NCBI RefSeq assembly: GCF_009760925.1
Contig: NZ_VRLV01000020.1
Coordinates: forward strand, 169,368 to 233,367
DNA length: 64,000 nt
Source: Nonomuraea typhae
GTDB lineage: Bacteria; Actinomycetota; Actinomycetes; Streptosporangiales; Streptosporangiaceae
Direction of reading: 5' to 3'
Shown here: positions 27,894 to 35,973 of the stretch, piece after piece
How positions within the stretch are numbered: position 1 is the first letter of the stretch
Layout: every line of letters starts with the position of its first letter
Program-made: the position numbers and the translations under genes
Notes under the pieces: generated by a model
Databases searched by the model: none
Told to the model about the DNA's origin: nothing
The model's input: only the letters and a program-made list of their open reading frames with translations

Positions 27894-28990
27894 GACGGAT
27901 CGACGCGCTGCGCGGGACGACACCGCCGAAACCGCACGACGCCCGGGCCATCGCGGCGCTGGCCGCCAACCCGGGTTGCGCGCGGCGGGCGCTCATGGAC
28001 GGCGCCGGGGTCGACAAGGACCTGGCCGCCCGGCATCTGGGCTTTCCCGCGCCGTTCGGCCAGTCGCCGTTCGCGATCACCCGCGGCAACCAGTTCGAGG
28101 CCCTGGTGAAGGCCGACGGCTGCGCCGAGCTGCTGCGCATGCTGCGCGAGGTGCTGGGCCTGCCGATCGCCGAGGTCGCCTACCACGACGTGGAGAACGT
28201 GGGCACGCACCTGCGCCACGCCCACACGCGGGCGTTGTTCGACCGGGCGGCCAGGGGCGAGCACGACGCGGGCACCCTGTATGACCACCCGCTGCTGAGC
28301 GTGGACATCGCCGGCCACACCGCCTACCTGGAACCCGACGTGGTCGCCTTCCAGCTCGACGGCCGCTTCCACGTCGTGGAGGTCAAGTCGTTCGCGGTCG
28401 TGGACGGCCAGGCCGACCCCGCGTCGGTCGCGGCGGCGGCCCGGCAGGCGGCGGTGTACGTGCTGGCGCTGCGCACGATGCTGGAGGAGCTGGGCCACGA
28501 CCCGCTGAGCGTCGCGCACGAGGTGGTGCTGGTCTGCCCGGAGAACTTCGCCAACCGCCCGGTCGCGACGCTGGTGGACGTGCGCCGGCAGCTGGCGGTG
28601 CTGCGCCGCCAGCTCGCCCGGATGACCACGCTCGACCGGCTGCTGGCGGAGCTGCCCGAGGGGCTCACGTTCGACCTGGAGCCGGGCGAGGACGGGCTGC
28701 CGGCCCGCTCGGCCGCCGACCTGGCCGACGCGCTGCGCCGGGTGGACGCCCGCTACGCGCCCGACTGCCTGTCCACGTGCGATCTGTGCTTCTTCTGCCG
28801 GGACGAGGCCCGCCAGGAGGGCGCCTCCGACCTGCTGGGCCGTAACGTCCGCGACGAGCTGGGCGGCGTGGCCGGGGTGGCGGAGGCGCTGGGGCTGGCC
28901 GAGGGGAGCATCACGCCGCGCGAGGGGCAGGAGGAGATCGCCCGCCTGCTGCGCGGCGCCGAGCGCCTGCGCCAGGACTGCCTGACATGA
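27890..28990 (+). CDS. RecB/Cas4-like PD-(D/E)XK nuclease with Cys cluster
   Basis: A 366-residue predicted nuclease. Active-site elements appear in the right order: QFEAL near residue 70, Asp150 (LEPDVVAF), Glu164-Val-Lys166 (VVEVKSF) and Q186xxxY190 (RQAAVYVLAL), the RecB-family signature. An N-terminal Cys30 (NPGCARRAL) and C-terminal C293-x3-C297-x2-C300-x2-C303 match the split arrangement of an iron-sulfur cluster in Cas4, AddB and Dna2 nucleases. It is coupled by a 4-base overlap to the preceding gene. With the SF1 helicase of the same operon it could process DNA ends. Confidence 0.8.
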   Translation: MRRIDALRGTTPPKPHDARAIAALAANPGCARRALMDGAGVDKDLAARHLGFPAPFGQSPFAITRGNQFEALVKADGCAELLRMLREVLGLPIAEVAYHDVENVGTHLRHAHTRALFDRAARGEHDAGTLYDHPLLSVDIAGHTAYLEPDVVAFQLDGRFHVVEVKSFAVVDGQADPASVAAAARQAAVYVLALRTMLEELGHDPLSVAHEVVLVCPENFANRPVATLVDVRRQLAVLRRQLARMTTLDRLLAELPEGLTFDLEPGEDGLPARSAADLADALRRVDARYAPDCLSTCDLCFFCRDEARQEGASDLLGRNVRDELGGVAGVAEALGLAEGSITPREGQEEIARLLRGAERLRQDCLT

Positions 28991-29105
28991 CCGCCCGCAC
29001 CGCGAGCGCCGATGAGCGCCCCGCCCAGCCCCGCCCAGCCCAGCCCAGCCCCGGCCTTCCCGTACGGCCGGAGCACGAGCCGGCGGGGCCGGAGAAGGAG
29101 GCCGC

Positions 29106-30533
29106 GTGAGCCTGCTGACCTCCCTGGCCAAGCTGCGCGCACTGCAGGAAGGGCGGGCGCAGCCGATCGCGACCGTACGGCACTGCCACCTGTCGGATCG
29201 CCCCATGGTCCTCATCCCGCTGAAGCTGTCCGGCGAGGCCGCCGCGCCGCTGGCCGCCATGCTCGGCACCGACCGGGAGCGGCCCCATCTGCTCACGGTC
29301 CCCCAACCCCGCAACCGGGACCTGCGCTTCGCCTTCACCGCGGACCTGGCCGGGCTGCTGCTGCCGTACCTCGAGAGCTTCATGGCCGACACCGAGACGG
29401 TCGAGCGCAAGAACGCCGACCCCTACGAGCGCGCGCTCGACGCCCCGCAGCTGCTGATCCCCAACCGTGCCGGCGTGGCGTTCACCGCCCTGCTGGGCCG
29501 CTCGACCCGCTTCCGCCGCACCGACGGCCCCTACCCGGTGCCCGAGGGCGTGCCGCTGCTCGGCCGCTGGCTGACCTACCTGGCCGAGCGCGCCGCCTAT
29601 CCGGGCTCGTCGCTGACGCTGGCCGTCACCGAGGAGGCGGCCCGCCACTGGGCCACCGGCCAGAGCGCGCTGGAGGACGCCAACCTCGCCGCGCTGATGG
29701 CCTGGGTGGAGGGCCACCCGTCCGACGAGGCCGAGGACCCGCTCGTGTGGCCGCCCGCCGGCCCGGCCACCGACCCCGGCTTCGACGCCGAGGTGCTGGC
29801 CCCCGCGATCGAGGACGGCTCGCCCGAGCGTGTCACCGAGGCGCTGCGCACCCAGCTCGAACCCACCTGGCGGCTGGTCTGGCGGGCCTACGACCTGCTG
29901 CGCGCGCTGCCGGAGGGCGCCAGCGTGGCCCAGCGCTGGGAGCTCGACCGGGGTTCCTTCAGCGGCTTCGCGACGCAGCTCGCCGAGGGCGCCCCGCCGC
30001 AGGCCCGCCGGGACGGCGCGGTCGCCGCCGCCTCCCGGCTGTCGCGCATGGAGCGCGCCCAGGCCGCCTACGACGTGCAGCGCGCCTACGACGACCCGCT
30101 CATCATGGCCGAGTACCGGCTGGCGGGCGAGGCGTTCGCCGGCGAGGTGGTGCAGACCGAGCCGGACCACACCGAGGGCGAGGGCCGCTCGCGCAAGCTA
30201 CGCCCGCTCGTGGTGGTCAAGACCGACGATCAGGTACGGCTGGCGCCGGGCAGCGCGCTCGGCACCCCGCAGCGCAAGGGCCAGGGCGCCGAGCTGGTCG
30301 CGGCCGAGGGCGGCCTGGTCACGCTGAAGATCACCAAGGGGATGGGGCGGGCCAAGACGCCGGCGCCCGGCTCGGTGCCGGAGGTGGGCGAGCGGGTCTG
30401 CTACACGGCGCTGACCGACGACTTCCAGGGCGCCGCGGCGCTGCCGGAGCCCGAGGCGACGCCGTGGACGCACGGCGGGCCGCCGCTGGAGTACGTGCCG
30501 AACGACGAGGACGCCAGGGAGGCGTGGGAGTGA
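29106..30533 (+). CDS. Unknown protein, third gene of helicase/nuclease operon
   Basis: A 475-residue soluble protein with no family I recognise. The N-terminal 300 residues are mixed alpha/beta (MVLIPLKLSGEAAAPLAAMLG, LLTVPQPRNRDLRFAFTADLAGLLLPYLESF). About 300-365 is helical. The C-terminal 120 residues are beta-rich and hydrophilic with Lys/Gly-rich KITKGMGRAKTPAPG, possibly a nucleic-acid contact. The GTG follows GAAGGAGG after a 115-base C-rich spacer, the only gap in the operon. Its TGA overlaps the helicase GTG. It may be the structural or sensor subunit of the complex. Confidence 0.78.
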   Translation: MSLLTSLAKLRALQEGRAQPIATVRHCHLSDRPMVLIPLKLSGEAAAPLAAMLGTDRERPHLLTVPQPRNRDLRFAFTADLAGLLLPYLESFMADTETVERKNADPYERALDAPQLLIPNRAGVAFTALLGRSTRFRRTDGPYPVPEGVPLLGRWLTYLAERAAYPGSSLTLAVTEEAARHWATGQSALEDANLAALMAWVEGHPSDEAEDPLVWPPAGPATDPGFDAEVLAPAIEDGSPERVTEALRTQLEPTWRLVWRAYDLLRALPEGASVAQRWELDRGSFSGFATQLAEGAPPQARRDGAVAAASRLSRMERAQAAYDVQRAYDDPLIMAEYRLAGEAFAGEVVQTEPDHTEGEGRSRKLRPLVVVKTDDQVRLAPGSALGTPQRKGQGAELVAAEGGLVTLKITKGMGRAKTPAPGSVPEVGERVCYTALTDDFQGAAALPEPEATPWTHGGPPLEYVPNDEDAREAWE

Positions 30534-31807
30534 GTCCCGAGGAGGTCATCCGGAACGTCCTGGCCGACCTGCCGAACCATCGTGGCGTCGTGGTCGACTC
30601 CCCGCCGGGCGCGGGCAAGTCGACGCTGGTCGTGCGGGCGGCGGCGCACCTGGCCGAGACCGGCGAGCCGCTGATGATCGTGGCCCAGACCAACGAGCAG
30701 GTCGACGACCTGGTGACCCGCATCGTCGCCAAGCATCCCGAGCTGACCGTGGGACGGCTGTCGGCCTCCGGCTACGTGCCGCCGCGCCGGCTGCTGGAGC
30801 TGCCCGGCGTGAGCGTCGGCACCCGCATCCAGGATCTCGGCGACCCCGGCATCGTCATCGCCACCTCCGACAAGTGGGCGTGGATCGCCGGCCGTACCTG
30901 GCCGTGGGCGATCGTGGACGAGGCATACCAGATGCGCTCGGACAAGCTGCTGCGCATCGCCGGGCTGTTCGAGCGGGCGTTGTTCGTGGGCGATCCGGGG
31001 CAGCTCGACCCGTTCTCGATCGTGGAGGCCGACCGCTGGTCCGGCCTGTCGTGGGATCCGCTGCAGAGCGCCGTCTCGGTGCTGCTGCGGCACAATCCGG
31101 ACCTCCCGGTGCACCGGCTGCCGGTTTCGTGGCGGCTGCCCGCCTCGGCGGCGCCGGTCGTCTCGCGGGCGTTCTATCCGTTCACCGGCTTCACCTCGGG
31201 AACCGGGCCGGGTGAACGCCACCTGGAGCTGAGCACCGGCGGGCTCGGCACCGTGCACGACCGGGCGCTGGAGGAGGCGGCGCGCTCGGGCTGGTCGCTG
31301 CTGGAGCTGCCCGACCGGCACACGGTCCGCACGGACGGCGAGGCCGTACAGGCCGTGGCACTGCTGGCGGCGCGGCTGCTGCAGCGCGGCGCGGTGGCGA
31401 CCTCGGAGCAGGGCGAGCGGCCGGTGACGGCCGAGCGCATCGCGGTCGGCGCGGCGCACCGCGACCAGGTGGCGGCGATCAGGAACGCCGGGCTGCCGCC
31501 GGAGATCACCGTGGACACCGCCAACCGGCTGCAGGGCCGTGAGTACGACGTGACGATCGTGCTGCACCCGCTGTCGGGGCGGCGCGACGCCACCGCCTTC
31601 CATCTGGAGTCGGGGCGGCTGTGCGTGCTGGCCTCCCGGCACCGGCACGCCTGCGTGGTGGTGGCCAGGGCGGGCATCCCCGAGCTTCTGGACGCCCACC
31701 CGTCGGCCGAGCCGGTGCAGCTGGGCGTGCCGGTGAAGTTCCCCGACGGCTGGGAGGCCAACCAGTCGGTGCTGGAGCACCTGTCGGCCCATCGGGTGCG
31801 CGCCTAG
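30530..31807 (+). CDS. Superfamily 1 helicase (UPF1/Dna2-like), compact
   Basis: A 425-residue helicase core. Motif I is PPGAGKST (residues 25-32), motif Ia IVAQTNEQVDDL, motif II VDEAYQM (Asp130-Glu131), motif III GDPGQLDP (about 154-161), motif IV around VSWRLP, motif V VDTANRLQGREYDVTIV and motif VI SRHRHACVVV. The protein is near the minimal size for SF1B. GTG overlaps the preceding stop (GTGA). The last gene of the operon, it ends with CTAG shared with the convergent acetyltransferase. The combination with a RecB/Cas4-like nuclease suggests joint unwinding and cutting. Confidence 0.87.
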   Translation: MSPEEVIRNVLADLPNHRGVVVDSPPGAGKSTLVVRAAAHLAETGEPLMIVAQTNEQVDDLVTRIVAKHPELTVGRLSASGYVPPRRLLELPGVSVGTRIQDLGDPGIVIATSDKWAWIAGRTWPWAIVDEAYQMRSDKLLRIAGLFERALFVGDPGQLDPFSIVEADRWSGLSWDPLQSAVSVLLRHNPDLPVHRLPVSWRLPASAAPVVSRAFYPFTGFTSGTGPGERHLELSTGGLGTVHDRALEEAARSGWSLLELPDRHTVRTDGEAVQAVALLAARLLQRGAVATSEQGERPVTAERIAVGAAHRDQVAAIRNAGLPPEITVDTANRLQGREYDVTIVLHPLSGRRDATAFHLESGRLCVLASRHRHACVVVARAGIPELLDAHPSAEPVQLGVPVKFPDGWEANQSVLEHLSAHRVRA

Positions 31808-32739
31808 ATGCGGCGGCGCCAGACGTCGATGACCATGATCGGGCGCATCCCCGCCGAGGTGTAGAGGCCGAGGGCGGGGGTGGTGTTGTTGGAGTCGACG
31901 TGCAGGATCGTGCCCTTCCTGCCGCGGGCGGCGTCCCGGGCGAAGGACTCCAGCAGCAGGTGGCGGCCCAGGCCGCGGCCCCGGTGGGCGGGCAGGGTCG
32001 ACAGGGTGCCCACGTATCCGCAGTCCTCGTCGGGGACGAAGGCGTTGGTGGACTGGATCATGGCGGCCGGCTCTCCGTCCACGCTGGCCACGATGACCTG
32101 GGACCAGTCGTTGCCGCTCTGCGCCTGCCGCCGGGCGTGCCAGGCGTCGTAGTCGTTCTTGACGAAGCCGAAGTGGTCGGCGAAGCCCTCCTGGTGGATG
32201 TGGTGGGCCTGGCGGCGGACCGCCTCGTCCTCTCCGGTGCGCAGGGTGACGCCGGGCAGCGGATCGGGGGCGGTGACCGGGCCGGCGAAGTCGATGCGCA
32301 TGCGGTGGAAGCTGGTGCCGGGCTCGAAGCCGTAGCCGGCGGCCTCGGCGCGTTTGGCCTCGTCGTCGCGGTAGATGCCGATGTCCACGGTGGCGGCGGC
32401 GTGTCCCAGCTCGGTGGCGATCTCCTTGGCCCGGCCGAGCACGAGCGCCCACAGCCCTGCGGACAGGCCCTCGGTGCCGGGCCGTACCAGGACCTCCACG
32501 TCGACGTTGTCGCTGTCGGCCTTGCGGCAGGCCCAGGCCCAGCCGACCGCGCGGCCGCCGGCGTCCTCCGCGATCCAGCCGTCGCTGTCCAGGTCGAACT
32601 CGGGCTCGACCAGCTCGTCGGCGACGTCTTCTATCGGGGTGTCGACCCTGCCGAGCACGGCGAGGTCGCAGGCGGAGACGAGGTCGTGGATGAGTGCGGC
32701 GTCCTCGGCCGTCGGCCGCCGGAGCTGGTGCGTGTTCAT
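31804..32739 (-). CDS. GNAT acetyltransferase with two tandem GNAT modules
   Basis: A 311-residue protein. The N-terminal half is a degenerate GNAT fold (GRAVGWAWACRKADSDNVDVEVLVRPGTEG). The C-terminal half has the acetyl-CoA loop TLPAHRGRGLGRHLLLE near 240-256 and the closing NTTPALGLYTSAGMRP. The double-GNAT plan is that of mycothiol synthase MshD, but the sequence is too general to claim that. The acceptor is unknown. It is convergent with the helicase and divergent from the STAS gene. Confidence 0.87.
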   Translation of the reverse strand: MNTHQLRRPTAEDAALIHDLVSACDLAVLGRVDTPIEDVADELVEPEFDLDSDGWIAEDAGGRAVGWAWACRKADSDNVDVEVLVRPGTEGLSAGLWALVLGRAKEIATELGHAAATVDIGIYRDDEAKRAEAAGYGFEPGTSFHRMRIDFAGPVTAPDPLPGVTLRTGEDEAVRRQAHHIHQEGFADHFGFVKNDYDAWHARRQAQSGNDWSQVIVASVDGEPAAMIQSTNAFVPDEDCGYVGTLSTLPAHRGRGLGRHLLLESFARDAARGRKGTILHVDSNNTTPALGLYTSAGMRPIMVIDVWRRRI

Positions 32740-32795
32740 GCGGGCGATTGTCCCGATCTATCGGGATTTCCGCCTCTGATTTTCCGTCGTGGTCG

Positions 32796-32801
32796 TAGGC
32801 T
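32796..32801 (+). promoter_or_regulatory. Leaderless -10 element of the STAS gene
   Basis: TAGGCT followed by six bases and the GTG at 32808, with no ribosome binding site. Confidence 0.42.
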
Positions 32802-32807
32802 GGAACC

Positions 32808-33122
32808 GTGCTCGACAAGACCCCGCTGAGCGTCGAGGTCGCCACCCCCTCCCCGGGCACCGTCCGCCTCTCGCTGACCGGCGACCTCGCCTTCGAGAGC
32901 GCCGGCAGACTCGCCGCGCTCTCCTTCTCCCCCGGCTACCGGCGCCTGGACCTCGACCTGGCCGGGCTGTCCTTCATCGACTCCTCCGGCCTGGCCGCGC
33001 TGGTCCGGCTGCACCAGCGGGCCGAGTCGGACGGCGCGGCACTGCGGGTGGTGGCGGTCGGCCCGCACCTGCGCCGCCTGCTCAAGGTGACCGCCCTGGA
33101 TCGGCTGTTCAGGCTCCCTTGA
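32808..33122 (+). CDS. STAS-domain anti-sigma factor antagonist
   Basis: A 104-residue single STAS domain. The phosphorylation-site region reads LDLAGLSFIDSSGLAALVRLH, where the Ser of DSSG is the residue phosphorylated by RsbW-type kinases in SpoIIAA/RsbV proteins. It would release an alternative sigma factor by binding its anti-sigma partner. The RsbW-like ATPase at 35340 is nearby and could be its kinase, although the genes are not in one operon. The 3' end overlaps the convergent MFS gene by 14 bases. Confidence 0.87.
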   Translation: MLDKTPLSVEVATPSPGTVRLSLTGDLAFESAGRLAALSFSPGYRRLDLDLAGLSFIDSSGLAALVRLHQRAESDGAALRVVAVGPHLRRLLKVTALDRLFRLP

Positions 33123-34686
33123 GCGACTCCTCGGGCTCCTGAGCGGGCTCGGGTGCGCCGCCGCGCAGCGGGATCTCCTTCACGAACGCCGCCAGCACGG
33201 GTACGGCTATCGCGAACGGGATGGCCCACCAGAAGATCGTCGAGGTGGCCCCGGCCAGTGACTCCAGCAGGCCGGAGCGCGTCGCGGGCGCCATGGCGGC
33301 CATCGCGGCCGGGTCCATGCGGCCGCCGCCCTTGGCCATCTGCTCGGCGGCCTGCTCGCCGAAGCGGCTGCCGAGCCCGGACAGGAACTGGTTGTTGAAG
33401 ATCGCGCCGAACAGCGAGACGCCGAACGAGCCGCCGATGGAGCGGAAGAACGTCGAGGCGCTGGAGGCCACGCCGAGGTCGCGCTGATCGACGCTGTTCT
33501 GGGCGATGAGCATGGTGGTCTGCATGAGGAAGCCCATGCCGACGCCGAGCACGGCGATGTACAGGCCGGTCTGCCACTGCGGGGTGTGCGCGCCCATGAG
33601 CGAGAGCAGCCACATGCCGGCGGCCATGCCGACGCCGCCGATGATCGGGTAGATCTTGTACTTGCCGGTGGCGGTGATCGCCCTGCCCACGTAGAGCGAG
33701 ACGACCATCATCGCGGCCATCATGGGCAGCAGGAGCAGGCCGGAGTTGGTGGCCGAGGCGCCCTGCACGGTCTGCTGGTAGAGCGGCAGGAAGTTGACCG
33801 CGCCGAACATGCCGAAGCCGAGCAGGAAGCCGATGATCGAGACGAGCGTGAAGTTGCGGTTGCGGAACAACTGCAGCGACATGATGGGCTCGGCGGCGCG
33901 GCGCTCGACGGGGATGAAGATCGCCAGCGTCACGACGGCGACCGCGGCCAGGCCGAGGATCTGCGGGGAGCCCCAGGCGTACTCGTTGCCGCCCCAGGTG
34001 GTGATGAGGACCATCGCGGTGATGCTGATCGACAGCAGGATCGCGCCCAGCCAGTCGATGCGCACGCGGTTGACGTGCTTGGGCAGCTTCAGCTTGACCA
34101 GCAGCCAGGCCAGGGCGATGCCGCCGACGGGCAGGTTCACGTAGAAGGCCCAGCGCCAGTCGAGGTGGTCGGTGATGAAGCCGCCGACGAGCGGGCCGGC
34201 GATCATGGCCAGCGACATGACGCCCGCGGTGATGCCCTGGTACTGCCCGCGCTCGCGGGGCGGGACGAGGTCGCCGATGATGGCCATGACGTTGACCACC
34301 AGGCCGCCGGCGCCCAGGCCCTGGATGGCGCGGAAGGCGATGAGCTGCGCCATGCCGTTCTCGGGGCCCCCGAGCAGCTCGGATCCGGCCATGCCGCACA
34401 GCGCGGAGCCGATCAGGAAGATCACGATGGAGACCATGAAGATGGTCTTGCGCCCGTACAGGTCGCCGATCTTGCCCCAGATCGGGGTCGAGACAGTGGT
34501 GCCCAGCACGTAGGCGGTGACGACCCAGGACAGATGGGTCAGGCCGCCGAGCTCGCCGACGATGCGCGGCATCGCCGTACCCACGATCATGTTGTCGAGC
34601 ATGGCCAGGACCATCGCGAGCATCAGGCCGGGGAGGACGACCATGACTTCGCGCCGTCTTTCCACGACAGCACCCCCAGGTTTCAC
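33109..34686 (-). CDS. MFS transporter, DHA2 (EmrB/QacA) drug exporter family
   Basis: A 525-residue proton-coupled exporter with 14 membrane helices. Motif D1 (LAMLDNMIVGTAMPRIVGELG) marks the DHA2 branch; motif A is GKIGDLYGRKTIF and motif C MSLAMIAGPLVGGFITDHLDWRWAFYVNLPVG. An unusual run of MxxxMAA residues lies in the last extracellular loop (about 445-480). It is divergent from a TetR gene with a palindromic operator at 34696-34711 between them, the standard repressor-exporter pairing. The start is the GTG at 34686 or a GTG seven codons further on. Confidence 0.92.
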   Translation of the reverse strand: MKPGGAVVERRREVMVVLPGLMLAMVLAMLDNMIVGTAMPRIVGELGGLTHLSWVVTAYVLGTTVSTPIWGKIGDLYGRKTIFMVSIVIFLIGSALCGMAGSELLGGPENGMAQLIAFRAIQGLGAGGLVVNVMAIIGDLVPPRERGQYQGITAGVMSLAMIAGPLVGGFITDHLDWRWAFYVNLPVGGIALAWLLVKLKLPKHVNRVRIDWLGAILLSISITAMVLITTWGGNEYAWGSPQILGLAAVAVVTLAIFIPVERRAAEPIMSLQLFRNRNFTLVSIIGFLLGFGMFGAVNFLPLYQQTVQGASATNSGLLLLPMMAAMMVVSLYVGRAITATGKYKIYPIIGGVGMAAGMWLLSLMGAHTPQWQTGLYIAVLGVGMGFLMQTTMLIAQNSVDQRDLGVASSASTFFRSIGGSFGVSLFGAIFNNQFLSGLGSRFGEQAAEQMAKGGGRMDPAAMAAMAPATRSGLLESLAGATSTIFWWAIPFAIAVPVLAAFVKEIPLRGGAPEPAQEPEESLKGA

Positions 34687-34695
34687 GCTTACTTA

Positions 34696-34711
34696 CTTGC
34701 CGACCGGCAAG
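34696..34711. promoter_or_regulatory. TetR-type operator CTTGCCG-AC-CGGCAAG
   Basis: A 16-base near-palindrome with perfect 7-bp arms lies 10 bases upstream of the exporter start, in the region divergent with the TetR gene. AT-rich ends (TTACTTA... and ...GCTTAG) extend the symmetry loosely. It is the expected binding site of the TetR protein at 34756. Confidence 0.65.
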
Positions 34712-34755
34712 CTTAGACTAGGCTACGTCATCACTCATCCGAAATAGGTGCACAA

Positions 34756-35301
34756 TTGCGGGAGAACACCCGGTCCCGGATTCAGGAGATCGCTCTCCGG
34801 CTCTTCACCGAGCAGGGGTACGAGGCGACCTCCCTGCGGCAGATCGCCGAAGAGCTCGGCGTCACCAAGGCCGCGCTCTACTACCACTTCAAGACCAAGG
34901 ACGACATCGTGGCGAGCCTCGCCGACGACCGGGTCGCCGAGTTCGAGGAGCTCCTGGAGTGGCTGCGCGCCCGGCCGAAGACGCCGGAGACCCGCCGCGA
35001 GCTGATCGTGCGCTACGCCGAGCGCCTGGACCGGCCGCGCAACGCCGAGGTGGCACGCTTCCTCGAGCGCAACCAGACCGCGCTGCGCGACCACCCCAAG
35101 ATCCTCAGGATGCGCGAGAAGATGCTGGAGGTCGTCGGCGAGCTCGTCGAGCCCGGCGATCCCCTGACCACCCGCATCCAGCGCTCGATGGCGCTGTTCA
35201 GCCTGCACGCGGGCATGTGGCTGACGCAGAACGTCGAGGCCAGCGAGCAGGAGCGGCGCCAGGCCGCCCGTGAGGTCGCGATCAAGCTCATGGAGGCTTA
35301 G
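34756..35301 (+). CDS. TetR/AcrR family regulator of the adjacent exporter
   Basis: A 181-residue repressor. Its helix-turn-helix is RSRIQEIALRLFTEQGYEATSLRQIAEELGVTKAALYYHFKTKDDIVASL at residues 6-55; the rest is the helical inducer-binding domain. The only in-frame start before the HTH is a TTG at 34756. Divergent arrangement and the palindrome at 34696-34711 indicate that it represses the DHA2 exporter and itself until a toxic ligand binds. Confidence 0.9.
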   Translation: MRENTRSRIQEIALRLFTEQGYEATSLRQIAEELGVTKAALYYHFKTKDDIVASLADDRVAEFEELLEWLRARPKTPETRRELIVRYAERLDRPRNAEVARFLERNQTALRDHPKILRMREKMLEVVGELVEPGDPLTTRIQRSMALFSLHAGMWLTQNVEASEQERRQAAREVAIKLMEA

Positions 35302-35339
35302 GGACGCATATCCCGCCGGTTTCCGGGCATGGGGCGCGC

Positions 35340-35789
35340 ATGGACGCGACCATCGCGCTGAGACTGCCCCGGGACGCCGCGAGTGTGCCGCTGATCCGCA
35401 AGATGTTCGACGGCACGCTGCGCTCCCTGGGCGTCGTCCCGCAGATCAGGGACGACATCGAGCTCATGCTCACCGAGGCGTGCGCGAACGTGGTCCGGCA
35501 CGCCGAGCCGAGCGACGAGTACACCGTGACCGCCGGCGTGCACGACGACCTGTGCGTGATCCGGGTGGTGGACACCGGCGACGGCTTCGACCCCAGCCGG
35601 GTGCGCACGCCCGCGCCCGGCGAGGAGAGCGGGCGCGGGATGCTCATCATGCGGGCGCTCGCCGACGACGTGCGCTTCATCAGCCGGCGCGAGCACGGCG
35701 TGGTGGTCGCGCTGGAGAAGCGGCTGCGCTTCGAGCCCGGGGCCGCGGGCCTGACGCTCGGCACCGGCAACGGCCGCCGCCCGCGCTAG
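35340..35789 (+). CDS. RsbW-like ATP-binding protein (anti-sigma factor/serine kinase)
   Basis: A 149-residue GHKL ATPase. The N box is LMLTEACANVVRHA (residues 41-54), G1 is VVDTGDGFDP and G2 is GRGMLIMRALADDV. These are the marks of the HATPase_c_2 subfamily that phosphorylates STAS antagonists and sequesters alternative sigma factors. The STAS protein at 32808 is a possible partner. The start is the first ATG after the TetR gene, 38 bases downstream. The stop shares CTAG with the convergent small ORF. Confidence 0.87.
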   Translation: MDATIALRLPRDAASVPLIRKMFDGTLRSLGVVPQIRDDIELMLTEACANVVRHAEPSDEYTVTAGVHDDLCVIRVVDTGDGFDPSRVRTPAPGEESGRGMLIMRALADDVRFISRREHGVVVALEKRLRFEPGAAGLTLGTGNGRRPR

Positions 35790-35908
35790 CCCATCCTGGC
35801 CATGATGCCGAGCACGATGAGCGTGACGGCGGAGATGGCCAGGAGCGCCAGGAAGCAGAGGATGAGCGTGATCGTCAGGGACACGGCCGTGCCGAGCATC
35901 GTCCACAT
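35786..35908 (-). CDS. Possible 40-residue single-helix membrane peptide
   Basis: ATG at 35908 opens a 40-codon frame: MWTMLGTAVSLTITLILCFL at the N-terminus, then a second hydrophobic stretch ending IMARMG. Nearly the whole peptide is hydrophobic with Arg close to the C-terminus, as in small membrane proteins. GAGG lies seven bases upstream. Its stop overlaps the ATPase stop at CTAG, the same tight geometry seen for three other convergent pairs here. It follows the Ppx gene by 65 bases. Too short for homology, so it is a tentative gene. Confidence 0.5.
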   Translation of the reverse strand: MWTMLGTAVSLTITLILCFLALLAISAVTLIVLGIMARMG

Positions 35909-35973
35909 GGCACCTCGTTGTGCCCGCTTTAACGACCTTTACGCTGATCTATGCGACTACATGTTGGTGTCAG

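Noticed and set aside
28991..29105. C-rich repeats (GCCCAGCCCC-like) between operon genes 2 and 3 as a terminator
   Set aside because: No stable stem is evident and the downstream gene has only a ribosome binding site, not a visible promoter, so the operon is probably read through.
33109..33122. 14-base overlap of STAS and MFS genes as evidence of a frameshift
   Set aside because: Both C-termini are plausible for their families; simple convergent overlap is enough.
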